DNA from: Argyresthia goedartella
Lineage: Eukaryota; Arthropoda; Insecta; Lepidoptera; Argyresthiidae
Assembly: GCA_949825045.1 (NCBI GenBank)
Contig: OX463829.1
Coordinates: 2,294,001-2,358,000 of the forward strand
Direction of reading: 5' to 3'
DNA length: 64,000 bases
The translations under genes and the position numbers were made by a program. Shown here piece by piece: positions 38,506-49,344 of the stretch (positions are counted from its first letter, which is position 1; every line of letters begins with the position of its first letter). The notes beneath the pieces were generated by a model. That model searched no databases and was not told the origin of the DNA. It saw only the letters and a list, made by a program, of their open reading frames with translations.

Positions 38506-39224
38506 CTAGTAAGTAAGAAGCGTTTCGTTTATCTGAGACTACATAGGACTACATTCAATGCCTTACAACGAAACATTAAAAAAAGAGTTTAGTGTGTGTA
38601 GTATGTAAGTTGTATGGGCCACCCCGTAGTGTGTGTCTTGAGATGGTTCCCCGTTGCTGTAGTTGACGAGAGATGAAGTAAAAGATGAGAAGTCCAATCA
38701 AAGTATATTCCAACGCAAAAGGTACATGAGAGATTATGGAGACTAATTTCCCGTAAGTTGTGGTTACGTGGAGAGTTGATTGTATTCTAACTAAAATGCC
38801 TAATTAAATCGATAGCCTAAACTCGCTAAGGAAATAACATAGCTGACGTTAGACCGATTAAGTAGAACGCGCGTGAGGCCGCGGTGAGTACGGTCAAGTG
38901 TGAACCGTACATAAGTATTGATTGAACTATGTAATCAGGATAACGAAACTCTTTGCTCATTGAAACCGGAAGTGGATAGAAAATTAGTAACTTGTTTGCA
39001 GAAATATAATCAAATATGATTAAAAACTTAATATTATTTATGATAATTCAAATGAGCAATTATTAATCGTATACTGACAAATAACTAAGCACAAAACTCT
39101 ATACTTGCATTTAAGATCTTTTCCGATAACATCGGGAGAGACCAGTTTTACCGATAAACAAAATGGCTAAGAAAATGGTCATACCAATAATTTCTTGTAT
39201 GGGTACTTCTTTTATGTATGTATG
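38506..39224. other. No gene seen
   Basis: Nothing recognisable beyond ordinary AT-rich sequence. Confidence 0.45.
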
Positions 39225-39400
39225 TTTCATTATTTGTTGTTATAGCGGCAATAGAAAAACACCTTCTGTAAAAAAAACAGCTGTCTACCTATTTCGGTTA
39301 ATCCGGTAGAGCCCGGTAATAGACGGACAGACGGACGGACAGCGCAGCTTTGTAATAGGGTCCCGTTTGACACCCTTTGGGTATGGAATACTAAAAATAC
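39225..39400 (+). repeat. Dispersed repeat D, 3' half
   Basis: AGCGGCAATAGAAAAACACC, GACGGACAGACGGACGGAC, TAATAGGGTCCCGTTTGACA and CCCTTTGGGTATGGAATACT follow the order of the 54221 copy. Confidence 0.7.
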
Positions 39401-40446
39401 GTAATTGACAATTATTTAATCTATATAGTTTAATTTTTATATCGTTACGCGATTAATTTGACTCGATCATAAACAATCCTGAAAGTCTTAATTTAGATGA
39501 AAAGCCAAAAAATATATAAAATTACCGATTCTGCTCATATTTTTTAAAAACATTTTCATCTTTTAGAACTTCAGATATTTTTAAATATCATCAATTAACT
39601 TATTTAAGTTTTTTACTAAACTCGAAAAAGCACCTACTTTTTAACATCGCCGGGGGCGGCCGGATGCTGATCCGCGCCGCCCGCTACCTCGCCAGAAGAC
39701 GGAGGGCGAGTGCGTCGCCCCTCACCTCAACAGCCAGAACCGGGCCTTAACCTGAAAAAACGGAACTTACTGAGAGAAAAAAACGCAAAGGGGCCAGCCG
39801 AAAATTCAAAAATCTTTGGTTTAGTTCATGATTCTGTCAACAGATGGCCTTAGTATCTTTGAAAACGACTTTTCATCTGTGTTCTGATAAATACACGTTT
39901 AGGAGGTTAAAACACCCTGGTTAGTCCGACTTTTGGGGCACCCTACGCATTGCGCCCTACGCCCTGTTATAGTCTATTTGTTTTCTCTCTGCCCTTTCTA
40001 AGGATTAATGATAAAATACTACAATGAGTGCCTCAAGCCGAGTATAACCGGTCGTTTGTAAAGATCCGCTCATAAAAGAGCTATCGGGGACGAAACAATA
40101 GGACATTATTAGACCGAGCACCGAGAACCGATCTTAAGGAGACAGGGAGAAGCCTGATAGAGCGAGAGGAAGGTATTAAATACGGGTTTATGACTTTGTC
40201 CATATAATCATGAATACATATTGTATCAAAACTAAATACGATCTCGCCCGACACCCCCTTCAACCCGTTCTGAGACTGTGTGGTTTAAGTATGGCTAGAT
40301 TTGACTCGATTCCTATTAAAGGCGAGGTCTCTCGGTGGGGTAAACCATAGGATTTACGCATGGGGCAGTGGCAGTGATGATACATACAAACAGCTCGGTA
40401 ACAGGATAAGGTTTCTTAGTACTCAAGTGTAAGAATATTTTAAATA
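39401..40446. other. No gene; isolated GC-rich island at 39645-39755
   Basis: About 110 bases (CGCCGGGGGCGGCCGGATG..., CCAGAAGACGGAGGGCGAGT) stand out in strongly AT-rich DNA. Translation gives no known domain. It may be a fragment of a GC-rich element such as an R1/R2-type LINE. Confidence 0.4.
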
Positions 40447-40557
40447 GTTCTGTTGTGGAATGCACTCCCCTGCACCATCAGGGACTGTCCTACTCTGAAT
40501 ATCTTTAAAAGTCGTGTGAAGACGTCTCCCTTTAGAGTTTGGGTAGTAAGCATGTAA
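40447..40557 (+). pseudogene. LINE polyprotein C-terminal fragment
   Basis: The frame reads LLWNALPCTIRDCPTLNIFK then SRVKT and ends at TAA (40555-40557). The WNxLP...IFKxxVK pattern is the typical C-terminus of Jockey/CR1-group polyproteins. Only the last about 36 codons survive, followed by an AT-rich tail-like stretch. Confidence 0.55.
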
Positions 40558-40699
40558 GTATTTATTAGAATAGTATATACAATAGTAGTTGTAGTATATT
40601 GTAAGTATTATACTATTACAGTCATTATATATTTATTTTATTTATTATTTAATGTATTGTAGACACAGGTCTACCCCTGCTCAACCATCAACTTTTCCC

Positions 40700-40840
40700 A
40701 TGTTAACCTGGTTTGCTGGAAGAGATCTCTTATTAGAGATAAGCTTGCCTTTGTACACTTTTTTAATGTAACACTTGTTTTTTTTGTATGACTTGTGTGC
40801 AATATAGAAATTATGTATCATGAAATAGTGTATTATAAAC
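40700..40840 (+). repeat. Dispersed repeat with AGAGATCTCTTATTAGAGATAAG head
   Basis: GGAAGAGATCTCTTATTAGA, GATAAGCTTGCCTTTGTACA and a T-rich tail match 48405-48540. It resembles a LINE 3' UTR, but no coding part is attached. Confidence 0.55.
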
Positions 40841-40959
40841 GATAATGGATGGTGACCATGGTGACGGTCAGCGACCGCTACCATGATACGCTAAGCGGGA
40901 GTGATTTCGAACGTTGCACGCACAAAGTTATTATCGCTAACCCAATCATGAGCATACAG

Positions 40960-41165
40960 TGGTAGAGGGCTTCGATGACCGCTATTGCAAAGGTAACGCT
41001 TACCCACTATACTCATGCTCACACTAGGCTAGCCCATCGCCGCAGCTATGTAGATTGAAGGTTTCTTCACGATGCTTTCCTTAGTTAGAACGTGCAGTGG
41101 TCAGCACAGGATTCGAAAATGCAAATCTAGTGTGAGAAGCGAGTCGGAAACCAACTAGACCACGG
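40960..41165 (-). mobile_element. SINE-4-like copy with tRNA-like head
   Basis: On the minus strand: AGCTCCGTGGTCTAGTTGGT (A-box), TTCGAATCCTGTGCT (B-box), AAGCATCGTGAAGAAACCTT and GCTGCGGCGATGGGCTAGCC, ending in CACACTA. Confidence 0.65.
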
Positions 41166-41206
41166 AGCTCTGTGCGATTAATTTCCGCCTCCTGTAAAGT
41201 ATTATA

Positions 41207-41435
41207 CAAAAATGGTCAAGTGTAGGTCGGACTCACACACGAAGGGTTCCGTACCATTGTACAAGATAACTTAAGCACTAAAAATAATCAAACAAAAATA
41301 AAAATAAAATAACATTACTTGCCCAACGCACTGATATTCAACCAATTGCACCACCATAACCATGTGATCATTCGGGAAATCTACGTTCATATTAGAATTA
41401 TGAAATGTTCTATACATCGCCGGAGGTGTTAAACA
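41207..41435 (+). repeat. Dispersed repeat D variant
   Basis: GGTCAAGTGTAGGTCGGACTC, CACACGAAGGGTTCCGTACC, CAACCAATTGCACCACCATA and GGAGGTGTTAAACACG match the 53725 copy block by block. Confidence 0.65.
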
Positions 41436-42000
41436 CGTTTGAAGAGGTCCCCATACCTCCTTTCATATATAAATTCTCGTATAGTTCACTATTACTTTCG
41501 AGTTGAACGAAATGAAAATTAAGGAAGTATTGTCGTCGTATTGAATTGTAAAAAAATCGAGGTTGAGATTTTGATGGGGATAGGTTCTCTATGGTTAACT
41601 TAGTGTGTGTGTATGTGTGTGCGTGTATATTAATGTATGTACGGATGGCCACTGAACCGTATTAGATAAAATTTTGTATCGGGGGATATTATGTTAATAT
41701 CCAGGACTATTTTTTTATAATTTGGATAATTTGATTATTTAAGGTACCTATCATACAAATCAAACACATTTATTGAGTTTAAAAACGGAACGGGTACTTT
41801 CAAACTTCTCGTCATAGTATCTCTTAATATCATCTATAACATGGCTAGTCGGTTATTACCGCAATACTTTAAAAATGGTAACTCCCATACAATATGCACA
41901 CAATGCCATATATCCCGTACATTAGGCGGCGGGCGGAATAAGCTCATAGTGCGGTGTATGGGAAGTAAATTAGAAAGGAGTTGTTTTGTATGATGGAGTG
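41436..42000. other. No gene seen
   Basis: A TGTGTG-rich patch near 41605-41630 is the only feature. Frames on the minus strand lack recognisable domains. Confidence 0.45.
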
Positions 42001-42190
42001 GTTGATAGGGGCAACATTCTGAACAATTTTTAGTATGGGGTCGACTTGATGAGAGCAACTTTATTTTCAACTCCACCATATAACTCAGGTGAGCGCTAGG
42101 CCCGAAATGTACTGAGATAAGAAAAATTAAGTTGCTCTGATCACGTCGGTTCCATAGTAAAAGTTGTTCAGAATGATGTCCCTAAGAACC
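42001..42190. repeat. Inverted repeat, about 62-bp arms
   Basis: Arm 42001-42062 (containing CATTCTGAACAATTTTTAGTATG) is inverted at 42128-42190 (CATAGTAAAAGTTGTTCAGAATG), about 80% identical over a 65-base spacer. A single arm is also present near 12959-13015. Confidence 0.7.
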
Positions 42191-42354
42191 ACCTTTCGGC
42201 TTGCAACTCCCTTTCTGTTATGAGCCTGTATACATTATCTTAGAACTTCTAATAACGTCTCCTGAACGCCTGCACACGAATATCCACAAACTATTATTGA
42301 ACTAACAACACTGAAAGCTCCATGCGAGCAAGTTAGTACAGGGTGGCCTTCATA

Positions 42355-42530
42355 ATTTATTTGTAGTTCTAGCGGCAACAGAAATACACATTCTGTGAAA
42401 ATATCCACTTTCTATAATACGGTTCGTAGGATAGAGCCCGCCGACTAGTCCGTCTAGTCGGATAGAGGGACAGCGGAAGCTTAGTAATAGTGTCCCATTC
42501 GGCACCCTTTGGGTACGGAACCCTAGAAAG
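42355..42530 (+). repeat. Dispersed repeat D, 3' half
   Basis: AGCGGCAACAGAAATACACA, a CCGTCTAGTCGG box, TTAGTAATAGTGTCCCATTC and CCCTTTGGGTACGGAACCCT. Confidence 0.7.
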
Positions 42531-42636
42531 TAGTGAAATTATTTAAAAAAAGTGGTAGTAAATCTGTATGCAATACACCCGACGTAAAACCGGTAAAGGT
42601 TGGCGATGAGACATTTACGACCAAAAGGTAGGTAGG

Positions 42637-42789
42637 GACGACCCGAATGGCCGAGTCGGCAACGACCCCGCCTACAAAGCCGAAGGTCCCGGGTTCGAGT
42701 CCCGGGGGGCAAATATTTGTTTGAAGAGAACGCATGTTTGTACCCTAGTCATGGTTGTTTATCTATCTAAGTATAATATTTATCTGTAT
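42637..42789 (+). mobile_element. SINE-2, left half, split by a LINE
   Basis: Head CGACCCGAATGGCCGAGTCGG, B-box GGTCCCGGGTTCGAGTCCCGG, then CTAGTCATGGTTGTTTATCT and TATTTATCTGTAT, where the LINE begins. The rest resumes at 47937. Confidence 0.92.
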
Positions 42790-43093
42790 TTCGTCCGAGT
42801 AAACTATACAGAGCAGACGTGTTACCGGTTGCTCCCGCTAATATATTATATAAGTCTCATAAACAGTAACAGCAATCATAACCATTCTCCCATTCTCATA
42901 CGGCCTATTTCTTTGTGCGCACTTCCGCGAGCTCTGCGACCTTACTGCGTCAGCGGCTATCTGCGACCGTTGAGCAAAAGAGACAGACACATCTCTGCGA
43001 GCTACGTAAGCTAACCAAACCAGTCTTCAGCTCAGTCCAGCGCTCGTCATTCAAGTACGTTCTTCGAATTCGCCACTATCATCAAGTTCTACG

Positions 43094-43150
43094 TAGCTCA
43101 ACAGTGCAGTCGTCGGAATCGTGCGCAATAGATCAGGGTTCGAGTCTCGG
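43094..43150 (+). promoter_or_regulatory. tRNA-like A-box/B-box pair in the LINE leader
   Basis: TAGCTCAACAGTGCAG at 43094 resembles a tRNA D-arm, GGTTCGAGTCTCGGCC at 43137-43152 a T-arm with a good B-box, and the intervening GTCGGAATCGTGCGCAATAG an anticodon region. Spacing is about 30-40 bases. It could drive polymerase III transcription or be a captured tRNA-like piece. Confidence 0.55.
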
Positions 43151-43402
43151 CCACTTAAGACACTACTGGTTTTTTTTTTTTTTTTGTTATCGAATACTTC
43201 TGTTTAAGTTAAATAGTTAATACCTGTAAAAAAAATACCTAAATTATCTTACAATTGCATCTTCATACATAGTTACATATTTGTTTGTGTTCATCATTTA
43301 TATATGCATACACACACACACACATCATAAGTTTTAGATTAATTTAATTGTTAATGTTAAGTTAGTATAGGTGGAACATATATAGATAGCAGAACGTCCA
43401 AG

Positions 43403-44485
43403 ATGCCCCCAAAAGCCACTGTCTCTAAATGTGAAGCTTGTGGAAAATTTATAGGCGCCCTCGATACTATGGGCTGCCAATCATGTTCGCGTATTTATCA
43501 TCACCTATGCTTAGATGTGTCAGCTGAGGTATTCAAAAAACTGCCTAAAGACGGCCGCAAAGTGGCTAAATGCGACAGCTGCAAGGCAGAGCAACGCTCG
43601 ACTACCCCTCTGCGAGCTGCTGCCACAACCGCCACCGCTGCCGTTGTTGCCGACACTGCTAAACTTGCGGCATCTGCACCAAATCCTAACACCTCGCCTA
43701 CTGTACACTTTACTGCTCCCACCATTACCACTACCAGTGACTATCTGGCCCCTGGCGGTAATACCTTTGATATCGCTTCATTGGAAAATCGACTTGAAGC
43801 CCTGATTCATAAGGGCAATGAAGCGCTGAAGTCAGAGAATAGGAGTATTATTAAAAGTGAAATTCAAAAGCAAGTCACTTCATTGACTGCCCAATTTGAG
43901 TCCAGGCTATCTGAAATTGAGACAAAAAGCGAGAAAATTGCGGAACTCGAGAATAGTTTATCGGTCTCCGAGAGACGAGTCTCTGAACTTGAGTACCAGT
44001 TCGGCACGCACCAACAGTGGCTGCGCATGAACAACCTTGAGATCTCTGGAGTCCCCGAGCTGAAGAATGAATCGCCCCGTGATATAACGATCAAGATAGC
44101 AGCTTACGCCGGAGTTGAGCTGAAGACAGACGACATAGAGTTTGTGCACCGTGTACAGCCGATGAGAGCCAAACCTGGTCGCCCAAAAGCAATCATTGCG
44201 AAACTTCGCAACCGCGCTCACAAGGATGCTATTGTAGCTGGCCTTATCAAGAATAAAGGTATAAAGACAACGGATATCGGAATAAAAGGAAGCGAGCATA
44301 AACTGTACGTGCATGATCATCTTACACCCTCCAACAAAAAGATGTTCATGGATTTAAAGGAGATCTGCAATAAGTTGAACTACACATACGTTTGGACGAA
44401 ACATTGTAATGTTTATGCTCGAAAAGCCGAAAATTGTCCCTTGCTACACATTCGTACTCCCGAGGATTTTCAAAAGATAGTATGA
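43403..44485 (+). CDS. LINE ORF1 protein: PHD-like finger, coiled coil, FP-like C-terminus
   Basis: 360 residues from ATG. Residues 9-55 form a C4HC3 finger (CEACG, CQSC, YHHLC, CDSC). An alanine/threonine-rich linker (about 60-110) is followed by a helical stretch near 130-205 with ENSLSVSERRVSELE, likely a coiled coil for trimer formation. The C-terminal half (NNLEISGVPELKNE, FVHRVQ, KPGRPKAIIAKLRNR, NVYARK) has the layout of the RNA-binding domain of L1/CR1-type ORF1 and the baculovirus FP-like family. The frame is uninterrupted. Role: RNA binding and chaperoning in the retrotransposition particle. Confidence 0.85.
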   Translation: MPPKATVSKCEACGKFIGALDTMGCQSCSRIYHHLCLDVSAEVFKKLPKDGRKVAKCDSCKAEQRSTTPLRAAATTATAAVVADTAKLAASAPNPNTSPTVHFTAPTITTTSDYLAPGGNTFDIASLENRLEALIHKGNEALKSENRSIIKSEIQKQVTSLTAQFESRLSEIETKSEKIAELENSLSVSERRVSELEYQFGTHQQWLRMNNLEISGVPELKNESPRDITIKIAAYAGVELKTDDIEFVHRVQPMRAKPGRPKAIIAKLRNRAHKDAIVAGLIKNKGIKTTDIGIKGSEHKLYVHDHLTPSNKKMFMDLKEICNKLNYTYVWTKHCNVYARKAENCPLLHIRTPEDFQKIV

Positions 44486-44728
44486 TTTGTACTCGAGTCG
44501 CCAAAGCACACATTATTTTGTCTATATACCCCGTAAAATTACTTATATCCACCACTCCACAACATATACATACACATTTACAAACACACGTAACTCACTT
44601 AATTCCCGCCCTCACGCCTTTAAGATGTCTTGGGTCTCTGTTCTGCCCCGCCCATATCACTAATATTAATAGTGCATCTATTATCTCCATAAATTTTTAT
44701 CTAATCTACATTCGCATCTAATAATTTT

Positions 44729-47590
44729 AGCATTTACTACCAAAACATTAGATTTGTATAATAGTATTGTGACTAATAATTTTGACATAATCATTATAAC
44801 TGAAACTTGGCTTGTGGATGGTGTACTAGATTCGGAATTATGCGACAATAGATACGACGTATTTCGACTGGACCGCGACCGCGTTGCCGCGGGTAAAAAA
44901 GATGGTGGTGGAGTTATGGTCATCGTACGTCGATCTTTAAATGCAATTTCACGTCCAGAGTGGATAACGTCCAATACGGAATGTCTATGGGTCACCATAC
45001 CCGCTAAAGCTCTTCGTGGTACAGCTGATGACCTTCATATATGTGCAGCATACCTACCGGAAAAGAGAGGACGTACCCCAGTTCTCCATATCCATATAAA
45101 TAATATAATATCATCTGTCGCCTCAGTCAAATCGTTACATCCCAATGCTAACTACTTAATCGCCGCCGATTTCAATTTGCGCTGTTTGCGTTGGTTTTCC
45201 ACCGGCGTTGAACACCTCCGTAGAGAACTACTATGTGTCCAGGAAGCAGCTACTGATCTTATCGACGAATTTCAGGCTCTTGAACTTCACCAGTTTAACA
45301 CCATTACCAACAGCAGTGGACACACTCTCGATCTGGTCTTTAGCAATGTCGCACTCGTCCTCTTACGCTCCCCCGTACCACTCATCAAAGAGGATATTGC
45401 TCATCCATCGCTTGAAATTCTGGCCAATGATCTAACAGCGTCACCACTTTCAGAGTCCAACCGTGCTAGGTACAGATTTCGCAAAGGGGACTATGATTCC
45501 ATTCATGTTATGCTCAACGAGTCTGACTGGTACGGGATCCTCTCTGAAGGAACGGTTGATGACGCGGTTCATAAGCTTTACACCATCATCAACGACACTA
45601 TTTGTGAACTTGTGCCCCTGGATACTCGTAAAAAGAAGTCATATCACCTGATTTGGTTTAGTGAGGCACTTGTCAAGATCACCAGGGATAAAGCCAATAG
45701 TCATAAAAAATGGAAAAAGTTTAAAAATCCACTCGATTACGAAGAATTCTCCTTACTCAGAAAGAGACAAAAGGTTATGCAGGATACATGTTTCAAACTT
45801 TACGTTGAATCTATGCAAACTAATATTAAAGTGAACCCCAAACAGCTCTGGTCCTTTGTTAAAGCTCGTAGACAAAACTCTGCCTATCCGCAATCCCTTG
45901 AATACCAAGGTGTTCATTATTCAGATGGTCCAAGCATCTGCAAGGGTTTTAATAAATTTTTCCATTCAGTATTTAGTCAGCCAGCGTCTTCGTATTCTGA
46001 TCTGCCACTCGCTCCACTGTTTTGTGAAGACGGCAATGTGATCAATTCTGCTCAGTTCCATCCAGATGTAACACTAAAATTACTAAACTCACTTGATATT
46101 AACGGTTGTGCAGGTAGCGATAATATCCCACCATACTATATAGTAAAGTGCGCGAAGCAATTGTGTCATCCTCTAAGCATCTGATTCAATAGATCCCTCA
46201 AAGAAGGCTCGTTTCATATTGCCTGGAAGAAAGCTCACATACTTCCGATACACAAAAAAGGAACAAGAAAGAAGATCGACAATTACAGACCAATATCTAT
46301 TCTTAATGTATTTGGTAAAGTATTCGAGAAGGCTTTTTACAACTGCATTTACCCAATTATTTCTCGTGGTGTACCTCCTCAGCAACACGGGTTTCTCAAA
46401 GGCCGATCTACCATGAGTAATCTTGCGGAATTCCTACAATTTGTTCTTCATAAGATGGACAAGCGGAAGCAGGTTGATGTTGTCTATACGGATTTTGAGA
46501 AGGCTTTTGACCGCGTAAACCATATCATCCTGTTGCGCAAATTATTTCATCTGGTGATTCAGGGTGACCTCCACCGTTGGATTACTTCTTATGTTTCTAA
46601 GAGAAGTCAGGCTGTGATTGTTGGTGGATATAACTCGAACTTTATTGATATCCCGTCGGGTGTTCCTCAAGGTTCTCACTTAGGTCCTTTACTGTACAAC
46701 GCATATCTCTATGATATTTATACTGCATTTTATGACTGTAAATTTTTACTATATGCTGACGATAAAAAGGTCTACCTTGATGTAAACAGTACCACCGAAT
46801 GTGATAAGCTACAGGCCGATCTTAATCGCCTAAGTCAGTACTATGAAAAGTATAGGATCTCTGTGAATATTAGTAAATGCGTCCAAATCTCGTTCACTAG
46901 AAGTCCCACCCCTATTATATATGACTAATCCATTAACAACAAGCCATTAGCCGCGTCAATACTATCCGCGATCTTGGTGTCATTCTCGATATTAAACTAT
47001 CATTTGAAAAACACATTGAGCACATCACGGCCCGTGCGTTTCGAAATCTGGGTTTTGTTCTGAGAATCTGCAAACCGTTTAGTGACCTGGGTTGTATAAA
47101 ACAGATATATTATGCTTACGTAAGGAGCATTTTGGAATACGCTTCATGTATATGGTCTCCAAACTACATTACGTACATTCAACGCATTGAGCTTATTCAA
47201 TCAAAATTTATAAAGTACCTGAATTTCAGGTCTCACACTCTTGGGCGCTCTTACGAGGAGTCTTGTCACCAGCATCACCTCATCAGTCTTGAGGATCGCA
47301 GAATTTTGCTTGATATGATGTTACTCCATGATATTCTATCGGGCCGCCTTGATTCTTCACCTCTTCTCTCTGAACTATCTTTCTGTGTCCCATCGCGCCG
47401 TACTCGTCAAACTTCCAAAAGGCTTTTTGCTATCCCCCTCACGCATATCAGTTATGCTCAAAATTCAACAATGGTTCGCCTTACCAATCAATTTAATAAA
47501 CTTTTTAACAATTTCGATCCGTTTGCATCGTCTAAGGCGAAATTCCGTCAGGACATTATTAAAAAATTACACAATATCAAGGAGGAATAA
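44729..47590 (+). pseudogene. LINE ORF2 (endonuclease and RT), broken
   Basis: Reading begins SIYYQN at 44729-44746, then shifts frame (a short deletion removes the RGIRTK-like stretch) into TLDLYNSIVTNNFDIIIITE. The endonuclease has LIAADFN (D at 45168) and SGHTLDLVF. A TGA at 46182-46184 interrupts the RT; the same frame continues to 46928 with NYRPISIL, HGFLKGRST, DFEKAFDRV, SGVPQGSHLGPLL and LLYADDKK (46752-46763). A second frameshift near 46926-46940 leads to IRDLGVILD and the C-terminal part ending at 47590. All catalytic boxes remain legible, so decay is recent. Confidence 0.9.
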
Positions 47591-47936
47591 GTGAACCTCA
47601 CACATGCACTCACACACCCTCTCACACTCATTCATACACTCACACACAAACACGTCATAAATCTTACATCATTTATTTCTTTATTCTACATATACCTTTA
47701 AATAAACATCATAATAAACATACCTGTCTCTTAACTCTATATACATATATGAGATCTTATTTATTAAGTTTGCACACTGTTCTATCTGTTTAAGTTTCTC
47801 AATTTAAATTTATCTCTTGTATTTTTGTGGATATCTGTTACTGGCTTTAATTTTGTATCTTTGTTCTTTGTAATTTTTTTATCTATGTGCTGTTGATGTC
47901 CCAAATAAAATAAAATAAATTTAAAATAAAATAAAA
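47591..47936 (+). repeat. LINE 3' UTR and AAATA tail
   Basis: A CA-rich stretch (CACACATGCACTCACACACC) directly after the stop is followed by AT-rich sequence and AAAATAAAATAAAATAAA. The LINE at 61485 also has a CA-rich start to its UTR. Confidence 0.7.
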
Positions 47937-48043
47937 GTATAAGTATGTGTATCGTTGTCTAGTACCCAAGATACAGGGAATCCTAGTTTGGGGCTAGATC
48001 AATGTGTGTAAATAGTGTCCAAGGTATTATTATTATTATTATA
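47937..48043 (+). mobile_element. SINE-2, right half
   Basis: GTATAAGTATGTGTATCGTTG, GATACAGGGAATCCTAGTTTG, GGGGCTAGATCAATGTGTG and an ATT tail. It continues the half at 42637-42789. Confidence 0.92.
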
Positions 48044-48404
48044 ATTAGATAAGGTTTTACGCTACGCGGATTAATATCATAAATAATCGCTGTATGCACC
48101 TATATAGAGTTTTAATGTGAACTAGGATTGTCCTGTAAGTTAAGTATGAAAGTCTATAATTTAGCTTTTTAAAAAAGGTAATTTATTTAACACACAATAT
48201 AGAGTTGTTATACAGTACTGTTAATACAGTAATACAATTACAAGATTCCTTAAACTACGGATTCCTTGAGCCTTGTCGATGCTAGAACAAGACTGGAGCT
48301 CTGATGATGCTCTGGCTGGTGACGATGACGTCATGACGTCATCGTTATTTCGAAATCGGTACTAAGGGATGGTACTCATAACTTGTATCATAAACTCCCC
48401 TGTC
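48044..48404. other. No gene seen
   Basis: The stretch 48310-48345 holds an imperfect TGACGTCATGACGTCA palindrome (two CRE-like TGACGTCA boxes). Confidence 0.45.
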
Positions 48405-48540
48405 ATGCGTAGGTTTTCTCGAAGAAATCTCTTTTTAGAGATAAGCTCGCCTTTGCTTATAACATTTATTTAACTTTTTAACTGTTTGTATCTTAATATT
48501 ATCAGTGCAATAAAGAATATGAATTTTAATCGCGCCTTAA
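48405..48540 (+). repeat. Dispersed repeat, match to 40700
   Basis: GAAGAAATCTCTTTTTAGAG, GATAAGCTCGCCTTTGCT and GTGCAATAAAGAATATGAA; the last resembles a polyadenylation signal of a LINE 3' UTR. Confidence 0.55.
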
Positions 48541-48670
48541 ACTTAGTTCAACTAGGTGCAATTCATTTTAGTGACCTCAGTGGATTTACTTGGAGGAAGG
48601 AACTTCCTGACCTAAGTTTCTCACTGTCTACTTTACGATAACAAATTGCTGCAAATAATAAATTATGGAA

Positions 48671-48706
48671 TTTCGTGAACTGGCTGACCCGGTGAACTTC
48701 CTACCA
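48671..48706 (-). repeat. Helitron-like tail, antisense
   Basis: On the minus strand GGTGGTAGGAAGTTCACCGG then GTCAGCCAGTTC, close to 34405-34438 but with CCAG for CTAG. Confidence 0.35.
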
Positions 48707-48825
48707 CCTAACATTTTATTTAAAAATAAGTAATATGGCACATACACTAGTGTGTCGCGTTGGCGAAAAAAATAGTAATAAAAAAGTTGATCGTTTAATA
48801 AAAATCGTTAGTAATTTACTTGCAT

Positions 48826-49190
48826 TATTATTATTATTACGAGCCCACCATGTCCCACTGCTGGGCAAAGGCCTCTCTCCCTCTCTTCCACTCTATCCGA
48901 TCCTGAGCGGTCTCCCTCCACTCCTTGTCCCATAGACCCAACTCATCACTCCATCTCTTCCTGGGTCGGCCACGCTTTCTCTTTGCATTTTCTGGGAGCC
49001 AGTCTGTGGCTCTCTTAGCCCAGCTATTCGGCAGCATCCGAGCAACATGGCCGGCCCAGTCCCATTTTAGTTGAGCAGCCTTCTGAGCTACATCTATTAT
49101 CTTTGTTCGGGAGCGCAGCTCTGTATTCCGGATCCGGTCTAAAAGCCGAACACCGAGATTTACTTGTATGTAAGTGAAAAATATCCGCAA
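48826..49190 (-). pseudogene. RTE-type LINE 3' end
   Basis: The C-terminal motif string of RTE-clade polyproteins is clear: RIRNTELRSRTK, LKWDWAGHVARM, KRKRGRPRKRWSDEL and REAFAQQWDMVGS, ending at a stop near 48837. A TAATAATAATAAT run (48826-48838) follows on the coding strand, as is usual at RTE 3' ends. The fragment is a 5'-truncated insertion of about 0.35 kb. Confidence 0.85.
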
Positions 49191-49344
49191 TTAACGCCAT
49201 CTGTAATAGTAACTATATGCAGAGCACAGCTGTGGAACGTGAAGTCCGCTACCAACAAGAGGATTTATACCTAATTAATCAATGGGAAAGCTGGCTGGCT
49301 ACCTCTTCGACTTCTCCACTTCAAATACAAAACATTATTTGATT

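Larger units (their letters stand above)
42790..47936 (+). mobile_element. CR1-like LINE inserted into SINE-2
   Basis: About 5.15 kb: a 0.6-kb leader with a tRNA-like A/B-box pair, ORF1 (43403-44485), a broken ORF2 (44729-47590), and a CA-rich 3' UTR ending in AAATA repeats. GTAT at 42786-42789 and 47937-47940 is the likely target duplication, and removal joins the two SINE-2 halves exactly. It is a different family from the LINE at 17368 but has the same overall plan; the 51361-52846 fragment is its closest relative here. Confidence 0.9.

Noticed and set aside
43080..43160. A genuine tRNA gene
   Set aside because: Same reasoning: tRNA-like arms only, within a LINE leader and without a pairing acceptor stem.
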